Of a stretch of DNA of 64,000 bases, positions 34,215 to 46,200 are shown piece after piece. The DNA comes from Siderastrea siderea (taxonomy: Eukaryota > Cnidaria > Anthozoa > Scleractinia > Rhizangiidae): contig OZ034969.1 in NCBI GenBank assembly GCA_964030785.1, positions 70,828,862 through 70,892,861 on the forward strand. Direction: 5' to 3'. A program made the translations under genes and the position numbers. Every line of letters starts with the position of its first letter. The first letter of the stretch is position 1. Under the pieces are notes generated by a model, which worked only from the letters and a program-made list of their open reading frames with translations, was not told the origin of the DNA and did no database searches.

Positions 34215-34400
34215 TGTTACATTTTGAGTTGGACTATTACATTATGCGGCGATTCTTATTACATTTTGCATTAGTGTTACATTATGCAGCGATTCTTATT
34301 ACATTTTGCGTTAGTGTTATATTATGCGGCGATTCTTGTTACATTTTGCATTAGTGTTACATTATATTTGACGGCGATTATTACATTTTGCGGAGCAACA
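34215..34400 (+). repeat. 40-bp minisatellite, array 2
   Basis: Same unit and orientation as array 1, about 700 bp downstream. The intervening DNA has no recognisable gene. Confidence 0.9.
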
Positions 34401-37400
34401 AGGGCCAACAATTTGGAGTTCCGTCCCAAAGTTTAATAAACAATTTCTCTCCAAAAGAGCTAAATAATTAGATAATCATTGCACGTGTGTAATCTCTAGA
34501 GAACGGCCACCTTCGTCTAAGTCTGGTGGTTTCTGGATGTCTCCTAGCCATTCTTACTTATAATCATATTGACATTACATTTAATTATAGTATATTGAAT
34601 AATTTGTGACGACAATTAAGTCTTTAATTGCAATTTACACTCCTATTTTTTCTGTTAATCTGTTTCTTTTCTTTTGTATGGCAAAGGTGAAAAATGAAGT
34701 AAAATAATGCATTTCATCAGACTAGAGCTGACTTAGAAAAGGAAATGCTACAGCTTGTTGAGAGATATATGCTCATAACAAAAATGAACGCGCATCGCGC
34801 ATACATAGCAGGGTGTTTTCACAGTTTATTTTGATGCAAATTGAAATATATCTTGGAAACCCACGCAGGGAGTCAAATCACCATGTGAAGATGGTCCTTG
34901 CCAAAAGACCTGTCAATAGGGAACGCAAAGTTACTGCTCATCTCAATTATTCACCAAGAGTACAACATAACTGTGAACGAAGTTGGCATAATTTACTCTA
35001 CACTCTACTCAGCACCCAAATTCTCCCGCCTTGCCTCTCCCCCCCTGTTTTCTTATCTTTTTGCTATATTTTGCTTTAAATTTAGTGAGCTTAAAGTAGT
35101 AAAGACGAAAAAAATTAGGCCTATCAAAAGTGATGAAAATACCCCTGTTTAATAAATGCCTGGCATGTTTAATGAACGCCGGGTTCAAATACACGCCGGT
35201 CTGCTAGGTCTAGTTTTAAATAACCCCCCCACACCCCCCCCCCCCGACGATTATGATATTCATACACTTCACGTTCGTTCGTTCATTCATTCATTCATTC
35301 ATTCATTCATTCATTCATTCATTCATTCATTCATTCATTGCTCTTTCGTTCTTTCTTTCGCTCGTTCTTTCTTTCTTTCTTTCGTTCGTTGGTTCATTCA
35401 TTCATTCTAGTTTAAAAGAAACAGCTGAGACTGACGCGAGTATCATTCCCACTAAAAAGATGGTCAGTGAAATGAGGCTGTTATATTTTTATCGCTGACA
35501 CTGCAATGGCATGCAATCGGTCATAAGCGTTTGAATGGAATCCTAACTTCTGGCCATTCAAATGAAAGTTGCTCTGTAGCACTTTCTTTTCCGTTTTGAA
35601 AGATTTTATTGAATAATTTTGGAAAATTTGCTGTTGTAACCCACCTTGTTTTGGGAGTGGGTGGGTTCAATACAATTTGACGCTGTCACTTATTCACATT
35701 CAGTGAAAGAAACATCTTGACACTTCTGTATCAGTGAATTTAATTAACTTCCCCGCAGTTCGGTTTAACGAACGATGGTGACAAATTGACCCATGTTAAT
35801 CAAACAATGCCTTATATTTAGAGACCTGGCAGTCAAATAACACAAAATATTTGCAGGTGAATGGAAATCATATTTACTTATTTCTGTTTACGGCAGGTGT
35901 GAATTATTCATACGACCTCCCCTGTCCAATGCGAAACAAATGTGAGATAAATTTCTGGAATTAACTCTCTGCGTTTGTAACGTAACGTATAGTAATATGT
36001 TCATATGCAACAGCAGATACAATCTCAGAAAAGTTCCCATTTCACTTCGTAGTCAAACATAATGAATCATGTAATATAAGGCCGATCTTTTGACTCTGTG
36101 CATGAAAACCTTAAGTGTACGGTGTTCAAATGAAGGCTATTGAGCAGTTCTTTCCTGTGGTGACGTCTCAAAATTTCTTGCACCAGAAGTTTCCGGGAAG
36201 AACGCGATTTGAAAGAGTTTCGTTTTATACACATTTATCACATCCATGTTCGCAGTTAACTCCTAGAGGAAAAGGTTAAACTGATTGGTAGAAATGGAAT
36301 TAGAATTAAATGATAGAGTGTCGGAGATTACAATTATCTATCCTGTATTTCCTGAATGATTTGTATGCATAAATAATTAGCTGTTTTCATTCGGTATCTC
36401 AATGCGCTAGTTAATTATTTGTACGCCATTTGTCAATCTAAATTAAACGAAGTCATGGGCCGTGCGGTTGCATCTTTCTTTTCACTTACTATTCGCAATC
36501 TAAATAATATAACACTAAGAAACCGAAGTAAACAATTAGGGAACAGTGACTCGTGGATGTTACCCGTTGCCAGAAAAGCAATCCCACGCACATTAGCCTT
36601 GGTCTTAAAAACGCGGCAGAAAAATTGCTACAGGTAAGTCGCTTTTTTCGTCAACTCTTACTTTCAAATACCAGCAACTTCAAAATATCAAATTTCATAT
36701 TTGCAAGCATTAAAACATCCAGTAGTAAGGGAAAGTACAGCTCGCTGGCTTTCATGTGATCGATAACAAACTCCTTAAAATTTCTGCATGATCACATACT
36801 CGAACGTTAGAGCTTTATTAAAATTGTTTTTTTTTTATATGGAAAAGGAACTCTTGGAAACATTCTGGCGCAAAATCTTTTCATGAATATATATTAAACC
36901 TGGTTACTAAGAAAATGTTACGTTTGATGCTACAGATGTCTCTCATTTCCCCTAGCATACTGTGATACCAACACAACAGAAAAGCGCATACATTTAGAAG
37001 ACATCCTCATAAACAGCGCACTTGTAACACTTTGCAAATTTATTTTCCCTGTACGTAACCTCTACTGGTAATTTCAAACTAGACAAGATATACTAAGTGT
37101 TATACTTGTTGACGATAACCCATCAAAATTGAAAACAGGAATAATTCACTGGAAATCAGCTGTGTATCTTTCACAAGTCGGTTTCAAACTAGTACATGCG
37201 ATTTTCTTATTTAATTAAAGATTAATGTCGGTTTTAGTTAGCCCCATTTGCGCGATTCTTTTGTAGAACCTGCAAAAGTTAATTAAAATACGCGAAGGTA
37301 GTCAGTTAACCAGCTTAGCCTCAATAAAGAATTATTAATAGTAAAATTTTTAATTTTTGCTTGTGAAAGGGTTTGGAACACATTTCTGCCGTACTCTGTA

Positions 37401-39170
37401 GATAGAAAATTAGCGACCAAACACAAGTTTGATTTATTTCACTTGTTACACATTTACATGTAAATAACAAATTGTAATCTAGATATCTTCCTCAAGGAAC
37501 AAGCGAGCAAATACTATTTAATATTTTTTAGGACATTACTCGCTAAATCAGGAAAGGGATAAAAAAATTGTGCCAAGCTATATATTTTTTTAATCTGCGT
37601 AGAAATATTCGTCTTTGCTACAAGAAGTTACAACATGGAAAACACTGAAACCACAGTTCTAATAACTGGCACTGTATTTTTAGTTATTTTTAGGATTTTG
37701 CCCAAGCCCAAACAGAATAAACCACCTTGTACAGCACTATAATAAGCAACACAGGACCGGAATAACTGTTGAATAGCTCTTAAATGTCAATGGTCACCCT
37801 TGTATGAGGATTTCCTCCTAAGAATCACCTAAGAATCAAGTTTAAGCCACCAACAGCACTACACGAAAGTGTTACTCAACAATATTCGTTAGTATGGCCA
37901 CAATTTGGCATTTCGTCCATAAAAAACACACTTAATACTACCTGTACACCATCACAAACACTGTGTCACAAGAAGGTGCTGTCCTTTCAATGGTCACAGT
38001 TTAGCCTGGGAAACTGAAAGCGGCACAGGAACTAGAAAACGGAAGACTCAAAAGTTTGGAACCAGGTTTCATTCAAGACTCAAAGGTATATTGCTGTAAT
38101 TCAAAAGTGATATGGGATGTAACGCTTCCAATCTACCAAATTTATAAAATGGACGACGGAATCTTTTATGTCTACCTTCGCTTATCTGTATTTATGTTTT
38201 GTTTTCAAAAATTATATTATTTGGCTGCAGTAATGGTAACTTAAATGAGACATGGACCGTTGTTAACAATTTTGCACCTCAAGTCATAATATATAGAATT
38301 ACTTTCACGAAAGATTGATCCGAGTAACCTTATATGAAAGTCCAGGTTAAGGAGAAAGTTGTGAAGTACCTATCTTTGTCCGTATTAGACTTAAAGATTT
38401 CCTAATCTTTGCTCTATTTTTATCCCTCTAAAGTTGAGTTTTATCAGAACTAATGTCATACGCAAAAGCTTATATTTCGGAGTAACTAATCCCGTATTTC
38501 TACAATTCTTTTGTTGCTGTTTCTTTTTTCTTACTTTTATCCAAAACTATTCAAAACAGCACATCGTCATGCACATCATTTACAAAGCTGCATCTGAGTC
38601 TTGTTCTTGTGGGGACGTGAAAATAGAAAAAATTGACAAATGTTGTGGACGTTTCTAACTTCCAATACTACTTCAGAAATTTTCGTGGTAAATACTCCTG
38701 GTATTCCAGTGTGAAGATTGGCAAAATGAAGGGAATTTCGATTCCAAAAGTCAGAATAAGTAGTCCTTCAGGGAAAACCCAGCACTTTTCCCTAAAAATG
38801 CAATCTGCTTTTTCAGATTTTCTACGATGTTTTCCCTTCCGTTTGCTATTTAGGGACCTGAATGAGTAACAATAAAATTGCACAGTTTCACTTCTTAACC
38901 CCAGCTCGGTCCCAGGGTAACCATGACGAGGAATTATGTTGCAGGTGCATGTTTACGCAACACGTAGCAGGGTCACGCATAGTGGAGGCATTAACATGTG
39001 GCAGGAAGATGTAACAGGGACACACACAAATGAAATGTAGCGGATACTTTTGCAGTGACATGTCCCTTCGTGTTTGTTGATAAGTTTGAGGTCTTTTTTC
39101 TTGTGAAGTATGATCGTCTTGATGACTGTAGTCCTGAGAAGGACATGTTTGTGATGACGTTGGCCGTAGT
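34401..39170. other. Gene desert with simple repeats
   Basis: A C-run at about 35225-35247 and a TTCA/TTTC tetranucleotide tract at 35265-35408 (read as Phe-Ile-His-Ser repeats) are the only structure. No exon with homology or flanking splice phases was found. Confidence 0.5.
35265..35408. repeat. (ATTC)n / (CTTT)n microsatellite
   Basis: GTTC then ATTC units to about 35338, then CTTT/CGTT units, then ATTC again. ORFs through it give a FIHS repeat and are artefacts. Confidence 0.95.
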
Positions 39171-39171
39171 C

Positions 39172-39480
39172 CATTTAACCAAAATTTTCGGATTGAAATT
39201 CTGGAAACGTTCCGTCAAATGTAAACTAAGGCCTTTTCCATCCATACGGAAAAGCCTCGTTTTGAGTTCCAAACTTTCAATTAATCTCTATGGTAAATAA
39301 AAACGTTGACGGCGCAAGAACCTAAAACTTGGATGTTGCACCGCCGCTTCTTTTGGAAATGATTTTGATTTTTTTGTTGTTTGTTGTTGTTTTGCCAGGA
39401 GAAAATCAAACAGAGCGCAAAACTATTTTCTATTTTTTGTCAGTCCAGCCAGGTAGAACAGAAAAAGTGCAGTACCCCGA
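39172..39480 (+). repeat. Dispersed repeat, copy 1 (about 310 bp)
   Basis: Matches 44605-44972 in the same orientation: CCAAAATTTTC, TTGAAATTC, GGAAAAGCCT, TTTGAGTTCC, GAAATGATTTTGA, AGAAAATCAA and AGAGCGCAAAACTATTTT in order. The second copy lies in intron 2 of the cyclase gene. Confidence 0.7.
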
Positions 39481-39551
39481 GGGTTGTTTACTTGTTCCAG
39501 AATACATTTCAGTTAGTTGAACCGAAATTCTAGTTCAATGGAAAGGGCCGA

Positions 39552-39602
39552 TTGACTGACGTTTCGACGACCTAAGCGGAAGACATAGATCATCAGGGTC
39601 AA
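39552..39602 (-). ncRNA. Degenerate hammerhead-like motif (Penelope-type)
   Basis: On the minus strand: helix I strand UUGACC (39602-39597), core CUGAUGA (39596-39590), 24 nt with only a CC/GG pair left of helix II, core GAAA (39565-39562), CGU, cleavage C (39558), helix I strand AGUCAA (39557-39552). Helix I has 5 bp plus a C-A mismatch next to the core. Without a good helix II this copy is probably inactive. It sits in a 270-bp minus-strand open frame without polymerase motifs. Confidence 0.4.
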
Positions 39603-39804
39603 GAAACTTCCCAGGCGATCGTGACGTCACATCATAAAGTCGTACACAAAACAATTCGTAACTAGCAGAACTTCGTAGGACAATTGTCCCAGGGAAAAAA
39701 TTCAGCAAGGATGCCACACCTCTTCGTGTGTAGGACACGCGACTTTTGACGCTGATACATGTCGAGCAAAAACGTTTTGCTATGAGGTTGTTTACGGATT
39801 TCAA

Positions 39805-42092
39805 AAGTATGGACTACGAAGCAGTAAAAATTCCAGAGTTTATATTAATATCGAATACTGACGAAAAGTCTGGTATAAGAAACTAAGCCAATTTTCTGGA
39901 CTTATTTTCAGGTTCAAAATTGTATGAGTTGTATCGAAACGATGCTAACATGACAATAATATTTAAATGATTTTCCTGTTTTCTTGTGAGTTATAACAAA
40001 TTCTAGGGGTATGAGAAATGCTGAGGAAAAACATTCCAAAATCGAGTTTTCGTTCTTTCTTCCTTTCTTAATAATTGTCTTCAGTTCTAACAAGCTATGA
40101 TCAAGCTTTGTTTGTTTGCATTGTCGTAGGTTTCCGTAGAGATCATGTGGAAAACAGCTTATAACCAATCCCAGCACATGCATGGATGTTTCTTTTAATG
40201 TTACAATATAAAATGGTCACTTGTAGATGCTGTGAAAAACAGTACAACCATAAAAACAGTGAGGACAATGGCCATTTCATGCGCTTTTGTTCGCAAAAAT
40301 GACCGATAAATAGTGTAAATGTCACAAATAAAAAAGAGAAACTTAAGATCTACGAATAAGAAATAACGTACATTTACACTACAAAGAACAGGAAAGTAAA
40401 ACAACGAAGATTCAGAGTGTAAATTACAGCTATCATTTATCTTCTTTGACAGATTCACCGAGATCAAATCTCATCCTAGTCTTTGTTTTTGTTAGCGGTT
40501 AAGACCAGTTAAGGCATATATAGAAAATAAATGGACATACCAATCGATAGTGTTATCTGCTTTTTTTCCCGATGATTATCACCAAAGCCGGATCCAAAAT
40601 TTTAAACATTGATCTTAGCTCTGTCATCATCTATTTCTCTTGTTGTATTTACATATTTATATTTTCCCTGGTGACGTTTGGCTTTTAAAAGACAACTAGC
40701 ATAAAATTTCCAGATCAATACGAGTTAATTAGCGTCTCGAACCCTGCAAGCTGTCACAGCCTTTAGCAATTTAGAATAAATCACAACATGTTATTGCTTA
40801 TAATGTTATTGCTTTCGCCGAGATTCGTTTCCGTTTATTACTTTTTTCCTGTCCGAGCAAAAAGCAAGTGAAATCATTTCAATCTTTCAAATGAGGGGAA
40901 GAGAACAACTAAAGAAAACAAGTTCCAAAAAGGTACATGTTGTCCCTTTTTTCTCAATTTTTTATAATTTTTTTTTAATCGTTTTGATAAAACTTTGCAC
41001 ATAGGTTTTATGACTTTGTTTAGCTCGCGGTGAATTTCTGTCATGGCGGGTATACGTCATATTATCAATATTTAGAAAAAAATTCTAACATTTATAATGT
41101 CAAGGAGAGATAGTGAAATTTGCAAAACATTTAACTGTTTTTAATAACGCAAAACGTCCGACAGGCCATGCAAAGTAAATTGAACCTTTAAGTTTCATCC
41201 ATCCACTGGTTGTTATTGGGTAAGTCGCTTATTTTTCTATTTCTATTTTATCGGTTTTAGAAGACATCTCTATTTTTTGCGCACGATGTGTTAAATATAA
41301 TGGTTTTATATCATCCCTATTCAAATAAAGAAAGATCAGAAATGTTTTCAGCAATGTTATCGCTTGTATAGGAGATTAGAGAGTAGTAGTAGATTGGGTA
41401 CCGCTGTAGTCTGATTTAATGGCCAAACAGTTATAGATTTATATTTTCATTTTGCACTCCCAAATAATAAAAAAAGAACTTTCCCAAGACAACAAATTTT
41501 GGCTCTTAGGTGCTAAAATGAAATACCTTCTGACATGGCTCCCCCGAAAAAATTTAAGTGTAGCTACTGAAATAACTGAAAGAAGCACGAGTATTTTTTC
41601 CATCTTTCTCGTAAAACCTAATGAGACTGAAAATTAAGCATAAGCTTCTAGCTTAGCGTGAAGTCACATCAGAAAGTGACTTTACTAGACCTTTCTGAAA
41701 TCATCGCTGAGGAAGGGTGTTAAATTGTTTGGATCAGACGCCTGTCAAAAGAATTAGGAACGTGCATCTTATTTTGCTACAATTTTAAATATTTTTGGGA
41801 TAAGGATTAACTACTCTCCTAACTATAGCAATAAAAGACAACTTAAGCCTTGCTAAACGGAGTTTAGGGTACATCCTTTCACGTCCGAAATCAAACTCGA
41901 AGTTGATGTTTCTAATAGCATCGCTTGAGTCAGTCACTAAAACGAAAGCCCTCGAGCAGTACTTTACTACATTGCTGTTTGTCTTAAAATAAACTTGTTT
42001 CTTTTTCCTTGAATTACAGCTAAATATTTCACCTCTCCCTTTTTCTCCCCTGCCACTACCTCCCAATCTACCTTAGACACCTTTGATGGACG

Positions 42093-42155
<63 letters not shown>

Positions 42156-42449
42156 TATTTAATGAGGGTAACATAATTTACTGGTTGCCCAGTAGTTTAC
42201 AATATGGCCCTCCCTAATTTTACATAAAAAGGAAAAAAGAAAAGATATATGACGCGATAATAGTGCATATTGTGATACAGTTATTCTTATTTATATCTGA
42301 TATAGATGATTTTTTTCACATGCAAAACCTTTTTTTAGGGAAGATTGTGTTCTGCTTACCAAAACAAAATTATTGGAAACCACTCATGCTATAAATGGAA
42401 AATGGTTTTCTGAAAAATACTAAGACAATGTCTTATTTTGGTATCACAG
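39805..42449. other. Upstream region of the cyclase gene, no coding exon seen
   Basis: Contains an (AAT)n microsatellite at 42096-42150. It should contain the promoter and any 5' UTR exon of the cyclase gene, because the first coding exon begins after an acceptor at 42449. I cannot place the upstream exon. Confidence 0.4.
42096..42150. repeat. (AAT)n microsatellite
   Basis: About 18 uninterrupted AAT units. Confidence 0.95.
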
Positions 42450-43286
42450 ATCTCCCCTTCACCACATGAACAGCTATCCCACAATTCCAGGATGTATGGA
42501 ATGCTCTTAGAAAGCGTCCAATATTACCTGATTGATAAATACGGCGAGGCAAAATGGAATGAGATCCGAGAGCGTGCTGGGATAAGTGATCACGTGTTTG
42601 TCACGCATAAACGATATAGCGAGAGTTTCATAAGGAAAATCGCTGATGCAGCCGAGGAAGTTGTCGGTGAGGAGTCCGACATGACAAGTGACGACTTCAT
42701 GCAGTATTTTGGCACTTGTTTTGTGAAATTCTTCAGTCACTATGGATACGATCGTGTCATTCGCGTGAGTGGTCGATATCTCCGAGATTTCTTGATCGGA
42801 ATCGACAACTTGCACGAGCATATGCGATTCGGTTATCCAAAGCTTCAGTCACCTAGCTTCTTCTGCGAGGAGGAAACGAGCACAGGGTTGACCTTGCATT
42901 ACATTTCCAAGAGGAAAGGTTTCATGTTCTATGTTGTTGGGCAGGTCAAGGAGGTCGCATCTTCGTTTTATGGCCTGGACGTAGACATAAAAATTCTCAG
43001 CAACGAAATAAAGAACAATACCACACACGTGATATACCGCCTGGGTTTTGACAACTCCGGGTATAGACCTCCCGGGCCAGACTTGTTATCAGTTCAACAC
43101 AAGCGCAGCATCAGTGTGGACGTGTTTTTCGGCATATTTCCCTTCAGTTTTGCCTTATCGTACGATATGACAATCAGTATGGCTGGACATGGACTCGTTT
43201 CTACCGTGGGAAATCGAGTAATCGGGAACGACATAAGGGAATTGTTTACAATGAGAAGACCAAAAGCAGAATTCACTTGGGAAACG
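42450..43286 (+). CDS. Cyclase exon with start codon, H-NOX and first half of H-NOBA
   Basis: Acceptor GGTATCACAG|ATCTC at 42449; ATG at 42492 (MYGMLL), so the first 42 bases are 5' UTR. Donor GAAACG|GTAAGA at 43287 is preferred over reading on to the stop at 43352, because joining to 44080 restores the family pattern (FTWET+[10 protein letters not shown]). Confidence 0.9.
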
Positions 43287-46200
43287 GTAAGAAATCATAT
43301 GGCATTTGCTACCAACACCAAATCCGGCCAAAACACTGGAAGACAATCCTAAATGGGGAAAGGGGATGCAATGCTGAAAAAGTTGTTTGCATTGTGTGTC
43401 CGGACAATATTTACTATCCAAGGGTGGGTTCTGGTTGACAGTGTCTCAACAATTTTGCCACTAAGTAAATTTAATTACAAAAGTAAAATTGAGGCTACAT
43501 GTATCGCGCGAGCCGACTTAGAGTTATTGAAAATGCCCACAGTTAAATTGTTTCTAAAATGTGCCAAGAGATAGGTGACCAATTGCCGACATTTAAACCG
43601 ATATCACACAGCCCCATTCAGGACCTCAACTGAATGAAGTGAAAAGGCTCTTGGCAAAGGACTACCTTAGATCAGTGTATTTGAGAAAGGAGCAATTATT
43701 GTGCAATGCAAATAAGACAACCGCAATCGCCTGTAACGCTGCTGGTATTTTGGTTGCAACCAAATCCATTCAGAATTATCGTAGGAAACCGGGGACTACT
43801 GCATGTAGCTAAGCGACAAACCATTTTATTTTTGAAGGGAAGGTTGGGAAATTTTTTGTTCGATATTTCTTCTTTCTTAAATCAGCTTTGCATGAATTTC
43901 CCTGAGCAATACTGTTTTCATCTCCAAACGCTGTTTGCAGCAATGTTTTGCTTGGGTTTTGCCCAACACTATTCCTAGAAGTAAAATGGTCCATCCACTG
44001 AGTTGGTTGTAGCATAAATATTTCAGTTATATTATTTCCATAGCAACTGCTTGTTAACTACTTGATCATTAACTCGTAGTTCATGACAAGACACGTAATC
44101 TTTGAGCTGGTCTGCACGCTTCCAACGCTTCGTCGTCCAACGATTGCGAACTTCCCCGTGCACCAGTCTTCTCTTGACTTCCAAGATGGAAACCATGAGG
44201 CGTATCCTCTATTTGTTTCAACGGAGAATGATAAGCATTCATCCACAATGAACAGAAACCCTCAACTTCATCTGCGAGGCATGATGAAGTACATGAAGTC
44301 CTGGAATAAGATCGTATACATCTGCTCACCGCTGTTAGTACATACATACAGTATTAACCTAATTAATCTTAACCCTATTAAGCACAAAATCATGGAGATG
44401 ATGACGTGATTGCCACATCATGTGACGACATCAGCTCATTTTGCAGACCTCAAATACCTGAAGTAGATGTCCCCTCTCGTCTGTGATAGTCAGAGACTGA
44501 AGCTGACAGTCTCTAAATCTGCGATGGTCGGCGATCATTTCCGACTTATTAAAAAAATATATATATAGGACCTAAGACAACGGTCTGCATGAGCTGTCAA
44601 TAACTGGTTTAGCCAAAATTTTCAGTTTGAAATTCCGGAAACTTTCCGTTTCAAATGAAAAGGTTTTTTCCATCCAAGCGAAAAGCCTTCGTTTCAGTTC
44701 CGACTTGCAATCTCATTGGTAACTCAAAAAAATTGATGGCACAGGAAGCCAACAAAACATTTGAACGTTGCGCTACCACTTCTTTCTGTCATTGCGGACA
44801 ATTTTGACGGGGAAAACTAAACTTTGTCAAGTAGCGGAAATGATTTTGACTTTGTTTCAGCAGCAGCTGCTTGTCTTTGTTTTTCCAGAAGAAAATTAAG
44901 TAGAGCGCAAAACTATTTTGAGCCTACAGTATGCTGGAGACAAAGTTGCAGCGCGTGGAGTACCTCCGAAGGACAAACGTTTGTTTCGGTGATTCGCGAT
45001 TGTCGTTTTTTCTTCGTTTATCCCCTTCATCTATAATCGTTAACCACATCGTGATATCGTTATTCTTTGCTTTGCTTTCGTTAACAGCATAGGTGGAGTG
45101 GATGAAATGATGCGCATCGGTCTCTTCATGAATGACCTGGGTTTACACGATACATCGCGTGAGATGGTGCTCTCTGGGATAAAACCGCTTCCTCAACTGG
45201 AAATGGCCAGGGACCACGTAAGTTTCTAGCAGTCACGTGTCTTATCGGAAGCTAACATGTCACAGAAGGCTCGTGTTTAAATTAACTCTACTGAAACTAG
45301 AAAAAAATTGTTTCTTTTCCTTTTACACCCGGTTATTGAACATGAGAGCCAAATAAACGATCTGGAAATCCATTCTAAATTCTTTCTCACTTTGAAAGTT
45401 TCAATACGTTGAATCTCCATCTTGGACCCGATTTTGACGTTGACCCTGCAGCAAAGACACGATCACTGACAAATAAAAAAAGACATACTATTCTGTAGCG
45501 CAGGGCCAACTTAAAAATGTGTGACAAGCGATTTTCGAATGTATCTTCGTAAGGCAAGGCTTTACATGGTTTCCACTTTATCTTTAATACATAGATTTAG
45601 CCAAGCCCAAAAGTGGAGCTCCACATTTTTTTGCGGGTACTTATTAATTTCTGAAAATAGTCTCATTGAAGGAGTAAAAAAAAAAGATTATATTTTTCTT
45701 CCCTCTGGGAATCGTACCCCTGTCCGCTGGCTCCAGAGAAAAGTACAATGACCACTCGACCACGCTCGTTATGTCTTCAAATCTTGTGCTAATTTTGTGC
45801 TTATTCAACTGTTTATCGATCGCAGCCCGATCGATTAACATGCGGGTGTTTTCTTCTGGGAAAATGTGTTCGGACCGCAGCAAAAACCATAGTTGTGGAC
45901 AGAAAAAAACAGAATGCATTGGCTTCGCTATATTTGGCGTCGGGATCGCTGCCAAATACTGCAAACTCAAGCGATGTGCCGACCGAGTTCGCAGCAGAAC
46001 ACAGCAAAGATGAGGTCCTCGAAGGCAAATTTCGTACCTTGAACTTTTCACCTTTCACCAAAAGGACACCTGAGTATTGTTTTGAACTTTTTCTTTCTAT
46101 TTATTGATATTAGACAGTTTTTTTCTCAAGGTTAAAACTTCAACACTGTCGGACAGTCGTTTTGCTAAATAAGTTTAAGCTTTTAAAGAAACCTCTTTTT

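Noticed and set aside
35156..35498. Two ORFs with SFIHSFIHSFIH repeats
   Set aside because: They are translations of an ATTC microsatellite.
42507..42821. 104-codon minus-strand ORF opposite the cyclase H-NOX exon
   Set aside because: It lies antisense to a well-supported coding exon and has no domain of its own.
43287..43352. Read-through of the first cyclase exon to a stop, giving a stand-alone 287-aa H-NOX protein
   Set aside because: A strong donor GTAAGA at 43287 and the phase-matched exon at 44080 restore the family alignment; read-through would end before the cyclase domain that follows in seven further exons.
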